DNA of 64,000 bases, taken from the NCBI GenBank assembly GCA_007449985.2, contig VIIQ02000026.1, forward strand, positions 372,001 through 436,000, given 5' to 3'. The first letter of the stretch is position 1, and each line of letters begins with the position of its first letter. Under the pieces are notes generated by a model. That model made no database searches and was not told the DNA's origin. It saw only the letters and a program-made list of their open reading frames with translations. Below are positions 1 to 10,029 of the stretch, in pieces. The position numbers were made by a program, and so were the translations under genes. The stretch is from Desmodesmus armatus. Its lineage: Eukaryota; Chlorophyta; Chlorophyceae; Sphaeropleales; Scenedesmaceae.

Positions 1-1034
1 TGGTCAGGTCTATTACATCAAAGCTTCTGGCAGCGCACACAAGTTGGCCATGCAAGGCCAACAGCATCGTGCCACGTGCCTGTCGGACAGGTAGAGCCAA
101 CAACGAACTCTTTTGTAGATGGAAGCACATGCCAGAAATAGACAGGATCTGCAGGCCGCATGCCTTGGGCCAAGGCAGTGCAGGCTCAGAAGTAATAGCT
201 CTCAAGGGTCACCCTCTACGGTCACCGGTGCCGGGCATGAGGTAAATTTGAGTTGCTGGTCTGAAAAAAAATTGAGTTGCTGGTCTGACAAATAGTTTAA
301 CTCAGGCCAATCACACCCAAGCAAACGCCAACAGTGTGCAATCCCAAGGTTGTGCTGCATGCAGGAGGCTTTACTTCATGCTAAGGAGTAAGCAGCCTAG
401 GATGGGCCGCTTGCGCCTTAGCATGCAGCAAAGCCTCCTGCATGCAGGTGGCGACCCTGGAAAGTCACTGCTCCTAAGGAAGTACTGCACAATTACTAAA
501 TCTGCAACGCCGGCTGCTAGATGCGCAGGCTTCAATCATAGCAGCAAGCAGCACAGGGTGGTTGCGGGGCATGTACGTCACACGGAGTGTGGCCCACTTA
601 GCCCTCTCCATCCCTTGCTGAAGTTGTATTCGTGTCTTGCTGGATGGCCACATCCGCAGCAAGAGGGGGAACACCAGGGTCCTTGACTTCCTGCACAGCA
701 AAAAACACTCTACATTGAGGGGTGATTAGGGCCTGATGAACAGGCTTTTCTAAGACAAGGCCACCAAGCAAGCCATCAAGCCATTCTGCTGCTGGTACAC
801 CTGCTGTAGGCTTCAAGTGTAAGCGAGGTGGCTGTAACGTGGCGTGGCCAAAAGGTCTCCGGATGCCCGTCACGCGGCTCCACGTGACAGTGGCGCTCAA
901 TCCCCCTGCTGCGAGCACAGGCCTGGCGATACGATACACAGTGACGTCTTGAAACTGACGCCTTGACATGCAATTTGTCGCTGATTATGTAGCCGCTACT
1001 CACTTCGTCAGACACAAACGTTTCATCAGGAGGG
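1..1034. other. 5' flank without recognised gene
   Basis: I see no convincing coding exon here. The stretch holds a short tandem duplication near 245-290 (a ttgagttgctggtctga unit twice) and the imperfect hairpin at 355-447, listed separately. Short open frames on both strands lack splice logic or recognisable protein features. Confidence 0.5.
355..447. repeat. Imperfect inverted repeat, about 32-bp arms
   Basis: The arm at 355-386 and the arm at 416-447 are reverse complements at about 30 of 32 positions, with a 29-nt loop. Each outer end contains ctgcatgcagg. It could be a foldback (MITE-like) element or a small-RNA hairpin. No target-site duplication is obvious. Confidence 0.7.
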
Positions 1035-3007
1035 ATGGGCAGCAGCTGCTGCCATAAAGGTGAGTAAGATAAATAAAGAACTCTGCATGTAGCGATTCTG
1101 CCTGCGGAGAGCCTTCAGCCAGCTTTCGTTTGCCGATACTTCACAGTCTGCTGCAACTGTCATGAACACACCGAAGCATCCTTGTGAAGACTCATTTGTG
1201 ACCTCCCGTTCTTGTAATGGGTCTATCTTCAGCGTGCACACAGGCGTCTCAGCTGCACGCTACAGGCATTGATGTCACCGACCTAATCACCGACAATATT
1301 TACCTGTACGGAAGGGTCTATGCCACATGCGTAAGTGACAAGGCTTTGATTTGAACTTATGTGTACATGCCTTTCTTGCCCTCACAGGGCACTTGGACTA
1401 CGGGGGTGGCATTGATATCACCGTAAATATTTACCTGTACGTAAAGGTTTATGCCACATGCGTAGTGATAAAGCTTTGGCTTGAACTTATAGCTGAAGGA
1501 AATAATCGGCGCTCGATGGTTCAACCATGCAGTGCACGTGCAGTGCACGCTGCAATGCGCCACAGTCCAGCCCACCAGCATTACTCTAGCCACTCAGCCA
1601 TGCAGCACTACGGCCACCACCACATTGGGGCGGGGCAATCACCCCTGTTCCCTCAGGGCAACCCTATCTGCATTGCTTTGTGCACCTGCTTCAATTGCAA
1701 GACAAAACAACAGCAGCCATTGACATTGATGTCGGCTGATATCAGCCTGATTTGCTGAGCATGGTGTGCAGCATCTCTTTGCGCATTGTAAGGCCCACCA
1801 TGGGCGGCGCACGGGTTGCTGACGCATTGATGAAACTTGTGATGCGTGTGACTTCACATGTGAGTAGCAACACGCCCAACGCAATGCAAGACAAAGCAAC
1901 TGTCAATATCTCTTGCTGCTGCTGCTGCTGCTGCTGCTGTTGCTGTGTACTGCCTGCAGTACTGGAACGGCAACGGCGAGGACTGCGATGGCCCTCTCTG
2001 TCACCGCATGGTCTTCGGCTTCCAGGGCTCTGCCTACTATGCGGACGAGGCCCTCAGCTACAGCGGCGGGCCCAGCTACAATGGAGGCCCCGACTGGTGT
2101 GACTACGGCTTCCGTACAGCCCGCGAGGGCGCCAAGACACCAGCTGCTCGCGAGACTGTCAACGGCAACAACACCGCCACTACCGCACCAGCCCCCGCTG
2201 CTGCCCCCGGGGCGACCAGGGGCCAGGGGCGCAGCCGTGTGCGCGGAGCCGCCCGCCATGCCCCTCGTGCTGGAGCACACGGTGCCGGCGCGAGAACCAG
2301 GGGCCCAAGGCCCGCTGCTGCTCATGCCATGGCCCAGACTGCCCAAGTCGGTGCTGGCATGCAGTACAACCACAAGGATTCCCATTCCTTCACCACTGAC
2401 CGCCCTGTGTACTATGGTGCGCATACATCCTACCTGCCAGCCAGGCTGACAGCTCCGGCATTTCTGAGGTTCCCGTATTTCTTATCAGCCTGTCTCAACG
2501 TTGTGCTCAGCAGTGGAGGCCCGGGCTTGCAGGAGTGCAATAAGTGGGACGTGATCACTTGCTTTGGCCCAAAAAAGGAAGCAACAAAGCGGGACGTTGG
2601 CGGGGACGAATGTCATACCTGAGCCCTCAGCACACCATGCCGCATAGCCCTACCACACCTACCCTGGGGCCCTACCACATCGCGAGGTGGGTGCACAGGA
2701 AAATGCACAAAAACTGCTGGCCCACTGCAACTCTTGTCTTTTGCTGACTGCACTTTTCCATCCCGCAGGCGAGGCCTATGTGGTCAACGGCATCGTCTTC
2801 GGCCTGTCTGGCCAGACCAAGGAGAAGTGGCAGTCCGGTGGCACCTTCGAGTGGACCATGGACTTCTACGCCTACGGCCTGGCTACTGAGGAGGCTGGCT
2901 TTGACTCTACAGGAGTGCAGGCAGGTCTGCCATGGGTCACAGACAAGGAGATGAAGATTGTCTTCTGGAAGGAGCCCAGCTATTATTCATCTTCTTCCCA
3001 GAAGTGA
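1035..3007 (+). CDS. Unknown protein with possible N-myristoylation signal
   Basis: I do not recognise this family. Four exons join in phase: 1035-1059, 1266-1330, 1960-2416 and 2769-3007, giving 261 residues. The first exon reads MGSSCCHK and ends at GTGAGT. Gly2 with Cys5/Cys6 is the pattern of an N-myristoylated and palmitoylated membrane anchor, but this tiny exon is the least certain part. Exon 2 gives IDVTDLITDNIYLYG and ends at GTAAGT. Exon 3 starts YWNGNGEDCDGPLC and continues with Gly/Tyr-rich and then Ala/Pro/Arg-rich sequence. The last exon has VVNGIVFGLSGQTKEKW and ends in a Ser-rich tail. Two related patches, MVFGFQG and IVFGLSG, suggest an internal repeat. A decayed copy of exon 2 lies in the intron after it. 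The two large exons are well supported; the start is inferred. Confidence 0.5.
1395..1490 (+). pseudogene. Decayed tandem copy of exon 2 of the 1035-3007 gene
   Basis: The sequence from about 1408 repeats 1267-1364 with small changes. Both copies read an Ile-Asp-Val/Ile-Thr start, then NIYLY and VYATC. In the functional copy ATGC is followed by the donor GTAAGT; in this copy it is followed by GTAGTG, so the donor appears to have lost one A. The intervening lysine/aspartate codons are also deleted. It keeps an acceptor-like ctcacag upstream. It is likely a tandem exon duplication that is no longer spliced, though use as an alternative exon cannot be excluded. Confidence 0.6.
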
Positions 3008-5603
3008 AGCCCATGACATGCTTTCATGAGCCCTCTGCTCAGAACGTGTCGTGAGTGTTCACAAGGTATTTTACTGAAGGCTCTTCCAGCATTTTTGCTG
3101 ATTAGATTAGTGCCTAAGCAGCCACTGCTTGGCTTGCTGATGGGCTAACTCAGCTTGTGCAGCGATGCTGGCGTAATATAGGGTGGCTGCTGCTGCTGCT
3201 GCTGCTGTATTGACTGGCTTGTATTGCAAGGCCGCACCTGGCACATTCAGGCAGCTCCAGGCAGGTGGTCATTTTGTCCTGGCTATGACCGTCAGCACAT
3301 ATGCTGACGCGCGGCTACTGCATATTTTTGGCCCCACTACTGCATGGTGCGCCTGTCGTCCGGCATGACTGTATTAGGCGGAGTGCAGCTGGCATTGTTG
3401 GCAATACACGAGCCCTTCACAACTGACGAAAAGCTGGCACACAATAGCCATGGTTGTGCGCATGCTGGTCATGCGCTGCAGCAGCCGCTGCAACATGCGG
3501 CTGTGTCACTTGTCATGATGCTGCACGGCACTCTCGTTCCTGCCAGAGTGGTGGTGCCCCGGCCACAGGCTGTGGTGCGCCACCATGCCACGCAATGTTT
3601 GCAGTGCTGGTGGGTGGCCCTTCCAACTCTCTGATCGGGTGGGTGGGTGGCTCAAGGGATGCCTTCTGATGCCCCATCGGCGCAGTGTGAGTATCTATGT
3701 GTGACTGTAACATTTACCCTACAGGGGTCATGTGTATCTGGCAGGGGTGACTACATACCTTTTAAAAAATTGGGCCAACATGCACGGGGCAGTATTAGGT
3801 CACTGTGTGAGTTGACATGCGCATATGTGTAACAGTAACACCCGCAGCTGCTTCTCAGGTTGTTGCTGTGTCTTTTTGCACAAGAAGCTTCATGGAAGCG
3901 AGCAGCCCTACCACAGATAATGCAGCAGTGGGCCTAATATGCCGGCCGGCCATGGCATACCACACTCAACGTGATGGAATGCACACACTCTTCAAGGTAT
4001 TAAGTGCACAGCTGTCATCATTTCAACGACCCTCTCGGTCAGCCACCCTGTGCATGTGTGTTGCACCAGGGATGGACCCCCTCATTTCACATACGGGAGC
4101 AGCTCACCTCCTACAGGATTACAAAAACTTACACACAAACCATGTCTGTGTTACTGTTGAAATATGAATGTGCTTCAAAGGAGAACTTTGCAGCCATCTG
4201 AGAGTGCCAGACCATTTATGCACACACCTCACGAGCTGCAAATCATGACAATATGCTGCCGCATTGACATGCAAAGCCATACAGCATGGCTCTGAGGCAC
4301 AGCTGCTGCTGCCAAGCCACTTCCTGTAGCTCTCAACCCATTACCTCGTCACTACTGGCCTGTGTCCCTTGGTATGAACTGCCAACTCTCATCCGAGTGC
4401 TGCTCTCAAAGATACCTAGACAAGCTTGCTGCAGGCGCCACACTTCAAACAGGCAAAAGCGCTGAACAGCTCAGCAGCCAACCCACAGCTGCTCACATGG
4501 TTGACACCCCAGTGATGATATGCCACCCTGCAGATCACTGAACCAAGATACACTCCCAAACTTATACCCCAGCCACAACACTGCACAGAACAGACCTGCA
4601 CTTCCATCACCACCAACTGTTGTACACCCGCTTTCAACCAGTATCTACACCTCCACACATTGTGCCTTCAAGGCCACGGCACTGTACGACAACAGCATGC
4701 GATAATATGCACACACAACTTGCTTCCTTCATCTTGCTTCCTTCCACTTGCTGCTGAGCGCTCACCAAAATAAGCTTGCCGGCGCCAAGGATGCACCCAA
4801 CCCTGCTGCGGTCCATTGTGTGTAAAACACTAAGCATGCCCTGTGTGTCGAGGCCCACATCCAATCCTGCTGTTGGCTGTAGCAAAACAACCACAGGATG
4901 TTTGGCCACCAAGCACATGCATGCACACACGCATGCATGCACACACATGGCAGACGCTTCTGTGCATGTACGCTTCAGCACCTGCCATGTCCTGTCATAC
5001 AGACCCTGCAGCTTGGAGCCCCCTGGCTTGCCCGGCATCTCAAACGAATGCAGGCATTTGCACAGGATTGCCGCAGAAGAGGGCAGCACCAGCGGCCATA
5101 CGCCCTGCAGGGCCAACACACAAGCAAAGCCAACCAGCCAGTGCAGGCTGCATCGGCTGTGTTGTGCATCTGCCAACAGCGCTCATCAGCTGCCATGGTA
5201 GCAACCACAACAAGAGACCAAGATGTGCGTGCAATAGATGCGACCCACGGCCCCTGACAGAAACACAGAACCGCCGCCACCATGCACGCATGGGGCCAAC
5301 ACAGCCCACGCGCAGCGGCATGCTGCCCCGCCATGCATCTGCCACCCCATTCCCTTACCGTTGGTGCCAACATTGCACAGCTCCCTCACATGCTGCACAC
5401 CAACTTTGAGCAGCACAGCCCCACTAGAGCTCCGATAGCAGCCCCCAAGGTGCTACCCACACTGCACCACCGGTGCAGATGTGTCCACAACAGGCACAAT
5501 CCAGCTGCCAATCATGCACACTGTATGCACGACTGGCAGCAGAAGACTTCAGCCCCAGTTGCGTCGCCAGCAGACCTAAGCCATAACCCTAAAACCAGCT
5601 GGC
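3008..5603. other. 2.6-kb intergenic stretch
   Basis: No gene is recognised. It contains a (CTG)n tract near 3186-3208, an alternating catgcatgcacacac tract near 4915-4950, and many cac/tgc-rich short open frames with no conserved domain. It includes the 3' regions of the convergent genes on either side. Confidence 0.45.
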
Positions 5604-8600
5604 TCAAGCTGCACCAGCAGCCCTCAGGAACACCTTCTGCAGCAGCCATGCTGCTCCTGCCACCAACGCAGCCGCCAGCACATACAGGACCTGCCGGCTG
5701 CGCTCCGTTGCCGCCAGCACGCTGCTGTATGACTGCTGCGGGTCCTGGATCATGAGGAACAGCGGAGGGCTGACGAGGAAGGGCAGCACCTTGTGCGCCA
5801 GCACTTGGGCCAAGAAGCGCACGTTCCACAGCGCGCGCAGCAGGGGGTACTGGTTGTACTGCAGGGGGAAGCCGATCTGCAACCAAAGGGCAGCGCGAAG
5901 CAGAGGAGTCCGAGTGAGGAACAGCAACAGTGAAGAAAAATGCATAACGTTCGCCTGGCTGGCCCTGTGATGCTTGTGCAGGACGTCAGATGCCTGTTGC
6001 ATGTCGGTGCAGAAGCTTCACAGACAGCTGTACTTGCTGGCTAAGTCTGGCACCACCATACATGCCATGAACAGCGCGCCACAAGCACCATGCCACCCAA
6101 GACAGCACACGGCTGTAACATCCAAACAAAAAAGAAAAAGAAAGACTACCCCGCTCACCTGCACCAGCTTCACAAGAGCTGCTGAGTCAGGCAGGCGCTG
6201 CTGCTCAAATGCTGGCAGTGCCTGGCTGAGGTCCCCAGCAGAAGCCTCAAACAGCTGCCGCTCCAGCACACACACATCCTCCAAGGCACTGTTGACCCCC
6301 TGGCCTGCAGGAGACACCACGATAGGGGACGATAGAGGTGCAGGACAGCAGACATCAGATGGGTTGTTGATGGGTTGCTTCTTGTTGCACATGTCACTGT
6401 GACATGTGGCATGGGAGCCATACTCTCGCCATGGCTTGGAAGCACATACTCAAGCAAGAGTTGACAGCCGCGCGCCAGTTGCACGCTGCTGCTGCAACAC
6501 GCAAGGTGCTCTCAAGCAGGCCAAGGCATAACAAAGCACAGGTCCGTAGCCCGCGCCACCATGCACAGTGGCCATTGCCTTGCTAAACCCAACATGCATT
6601 GCTGGTACTCCACCACCGCCACACCTACCTAGGTCAGGCGGGAAGCAATGCGCTGCATCGCCAATCAGCGCCACCCCAGTTCCCTTGAGCACCCCGCTGC
6701 TGCCGGCCGTGTGCTGCTCAGCGCCCTGGGAGGCCAGGGCCATCGTGAGGCCGTTGCTGTACTGAGGGGCGGGGAACGACCCCCCCGGCGATTCCGCAAA
6801 CTTGTTCATAACTGTTTCCGGCACCAACTCCCGCCACTTGGCCTGGGGGAAGGCCTGCAGGAAGGCAAGTAAAGCAGTAAGGAAAGGCAGGTAAAGAAGG
6901 GGGGCAGTGAGTATCAAACAGAAGCAAACATGCAGGATGTGGCACTATCAGCACCACTCACTGGCTTGCAACGTGTGGCAGTTTGGCAGCGTGATATGAC
7001 CACAGCCACAAAACACCCGTCTACAACCATTGCGCAGCAGGGCTCAGTGCGGGCACTGCACCCCATCCCAGGAACTCACAGCCTTTGCACAGCTGGCACA
7101 CTACTGGCAGCCCGTGCACGGCTATTGCCGACACGAATTCACACACTACCCTACGCACCTGCTCGAAGACTTGGTACATGGTTTCGCCATCCTTGACGTT
7201 CCAGACTGGGTGGTCTGGCAGTGTGATGAGGTTGGCAGTTCGACCCTGTGCTGGGTCCTTGATGGGAAGCAGGCCCAGGCGCAAGGGGGTGCCGCCTGAC
7301 AGGATGAACGCAGGGCAGGGCAGCAAGTGGCCCAACATGCCTCACTAGGCTGAAGTGTGCAAGAAACTGAGCTTGAGTCAAGCCTATACAACCATACTGA
7401 TAGTCAGAGATCGTCCCCCAAGGGAGCGTCCAGTATGTGTCACATGTGCCAAAGTGTGAGAGGCTTGCTGCGTATGGTGCCCAAACTGAATCTAAAACAA
7501 GCTGAGTCATGTGCAACAAAGCCCTTGTTTGGGATCCCAGGTGCTGATTGCGCACAACCAACTGCAGGCTGCAGTGATTCAGGACTGCTGCATACATCCT
7601 GCCTGTACCACCTCACGGGTGACGCAAGCTACCAAGCACGCACAGCAACAAAACGCACACATGCACACCTCCTGCGCCCCCAGCCCCAGACAGCAAGAGC
7701 AACTCACCGATGAGAGGCGCCTTCTGTCCAGCCAGCAGGCAGAAGCTGGGGTTGGTCAGCACAGTCCCGTCCACCATGGCAGGGTTTGCAGGCATCTGCA
7801 GGACCTTAAACCTCAGGTTGGTGCTCAGCGAAGGCTGCAGCACCATCCCAAACCTCTCCCTGCCACTGCTGCTGCCAGCCGACCCCTGCTGCTCAGCTGA
7901 CCAGGCCTGCAGCGTGCTGCGCACGACGCTGTTGATCCCGTCGCACCCCAGGACTAGGTGTGGCTGGAAGTCCATGCTGCTGTTGAGGCGGGTGTTGTGT
8001 AGCGTCACTGACAGCTGGCCGTCTGCATCGCGCTTGATGTCCTTTGCCTCAGTGCAGCGCAGGACGCCGATGTAGCTGGCATAGGGCCCACGCAGTGCCT
8101 CATCCTCGAGCAGCCGCATGAAGCTGCATATGCAGCAACAGGGGATGCATCAGCAGCCGAGCAGCAGGACAGAAGACAGTGCGCAGCAGCAGGACAGGCA
8201 GCAGCAATTTGCAAGTTTGCTGCGGCGCTGAGGGACAGCAAGTTGCTTCATACAGCACAAGCTGCACAACCGGCAACAATGCCAAGTAATGGCAGTAAGT
8301 GCATGCAGAACACTGACATGCTCCTTTTGCTGTGCCTCACAGCCAGTAGGAGTGGTGCCACCACTGACGTGATGTCCCCCCACAATAAGGCATCTGCCAA
8401 GACATGAGGATGCAGGCTTCAGAGGGCCAGCACACATCTGCTCCACCCATCAGAGGGCCAGCACAAGCCTCCGCCACATGCCCCCCCACAGGGCCAGCAC
8501 ACACCATGCACCATAGGGCCAGCACGCACCTGCTGCGTGGCAGCCAGTACACCAGGCGCTTCTCGTCCTTGATGACCTGCCGTTTGGTGACCGACTTGCC

Positions 8601-9264
8601 GCTGGGAAACACACGCGTCACACTCACGTCCAGAGCATCCACGCTGGCGCCTGCAAGCTTGGGTGTTATGTCGTACTTGTCTGTGAACTGGCGGCCTCGG
8701 CCGTCGATGGCATACACATAGCTTTTGTCTGGGTCTGAGTACGTGACCTCAGAGTTGCGCTCTGCCACTGTGACTTTGCAGCCGCGCTTGGCAAACATGA
8801 TGGCAGAGGCAAGGCCGGCAGGCCCACCTAGGTGGCAAGGGGTGCGAGGGAAAGGGCGCCAGCATGTCAGTGGGCTGGATAGTGCCTGTGCTTTCAGCTG
8901 GTGGTTTACATGCGACTGCCTGTGATCACAGGGCGTGCCCAGGCATCGGGTGCACAAGGTGTGGAGGGTGGGACGAGCAAGGCAGGGTGGGTGGTGACCA
9001 TGTGATGCCTGCATGCGCTGCTATGTGCTGCTACACCACAGAACAACATCTGTAGGCTTCCCACGTTGCTTGCATGCATGTTGCACCCAAACATACAGCG
9101 GTATCAGTGAGCGGATGCATCACAAGCGAGCTGGCCTAGTTCGACACCCTGCCTCCCTGACAAAGAGCATCCACAGCCCAGGTGCTGACAGATTTCGCAC
9201 CTCCAACAATCAGAACATCTGTTTGTTGCAGCTGTGCTGCTGAGGCAGCTTCAGGTGTCGCCAT
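5604..9264 (-). CDS. FAD-dependent monooxygenase, kynurenine 3-monooxygenase-like
   Basis: This is a flavoprotein aromatic hydroxylase that would use NAD(P)H and O2. Seven exons close exactly in frame: 9264-9201, 8827-8530, 8123-7708, 7295-7159, 6854-6629, 6304-6159 and 5876-5604, giving 519 residues. The N-terminal Rossmann dinucleotide motif DVLIVGGGPAG (about 16-26) is created by the first splice, which supports the start. The DG motif GCDGINSVVR lies at about 180-189. The ribose-binding motif GDAAHCFPPDLGQG (about 370-383) is again completed across a splice. A C-terminal hydrophobic segment (VLYVLAAALVAGAAWLL) followed by basic residues suggests a tail anchor like that of mitochondrial KMO. 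The substrate is inferred; plant-type FAD monooxygenases (CTF2/salicylate-hydroxylase-like) share these motifs. No other kynurenine-pathway gene is nearby. Confidence 0.85.
8423..8535. repeat. Degenerate agggccagcac repeat at an exon-intron junction
   Basis: The motif agggccagcac occurs four times at roughly 30-36-bp spacing, with cac-rich filler. The last copy directly abuts the donor (GTGCGT on the minus strand) of exon 2 of the monooxygenase gene. Confidence 0.6.
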
Positions 9265-10029
9265 GGTGTCTGTGCTCACTGCTTGCTTGGCTGGTGTGTG
9301 GCCTGTGCGCAAGTCTCCAACTGTGTGTGGGGGCTATTTCTCGCCCAACTGGGACCACGCCGTTCCTGTTGCGATTGAGCTTGTGAGAGGAGCAAGCAAC
9401 CCGACTTCTAGCAAAGACTGGCCTGGTAGGTTGCTCCCAAGTCCTGAGATCACACAGAGTATTGGTGCACTTCAGCAACATCCTGGCGCGAAGCTTCTTT
9501 TGCTTTTGACCACGACCAAGCTTTTGAAATATGCTTTGGGACACTTCAACACACCGAAGAACAGCACACCTGTGTTGTGAAGCGGTTCTAGGTAGTAACC
9601 GCTGCAGGTTGCAACTGGTCTCTTGCAAAGAAACACAATCTGTTGAATGAAGCCCCTCCAGGATTGCCGGTTACCTTCAACAGTCACACCCTTGCATGAG
9701 CTTGAGTGAGGTTTGATTTGTGCTGACGAGGACACAGTGGCCTTTGGTCCCTCCTGCTGCAGCTGTAGCTGCCAGGCTGGGCAGACATTACAAGCCTCAG
9801 GCCTCTCTAAAAGACACCACAACGCACTTTTTTTGAAGCACACCAAGCTGCATTGCACCAGCCAGACATTTCCCCCTGAGAGACGTTGGCCTACCTAGCT
9901 TTACAACAACTCACCCTCAAAAGAAATCTCCCACAACAGTATGTACACTAAGCATGCAAAAAGCACCACTCCAGAAGCAGGCAAGGCCGAAAGCTTCCCT
10001 CCCAGCTGCACATGTGGCAGCAGCAACGA
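9265..10029. other. Spacer between two minus-strand genes
   Basis: This holds the upstream region of the FAD monooxygenase and the 3' region of the zinc-finger/UBA gene. A ttaca at 9901-9905 (TGTAA on the minus strand), about 125 nt past that gene's stop, is a candidate poly(A) signal. No other gene is seen. Confidence 0.45.
9901..9905 (-). terminator. Candidate TGTAA poly(A) signal of the zinc-finger/UBA gene
   Basis: TGTAA is the usual poly(A) signal of chlorophyte algae. This copy lies about 125 nt beyond the stop at 10030. The motif is short, so chance occurrence is possible. Confidence 0.35.

Noticed and set aside
4634..5409. Several overlapping open frames of up to 188 codons
   Set aside because: They are frames through cac/tgc-rich sequence, differ on every frame, and show no domain or splice logic.
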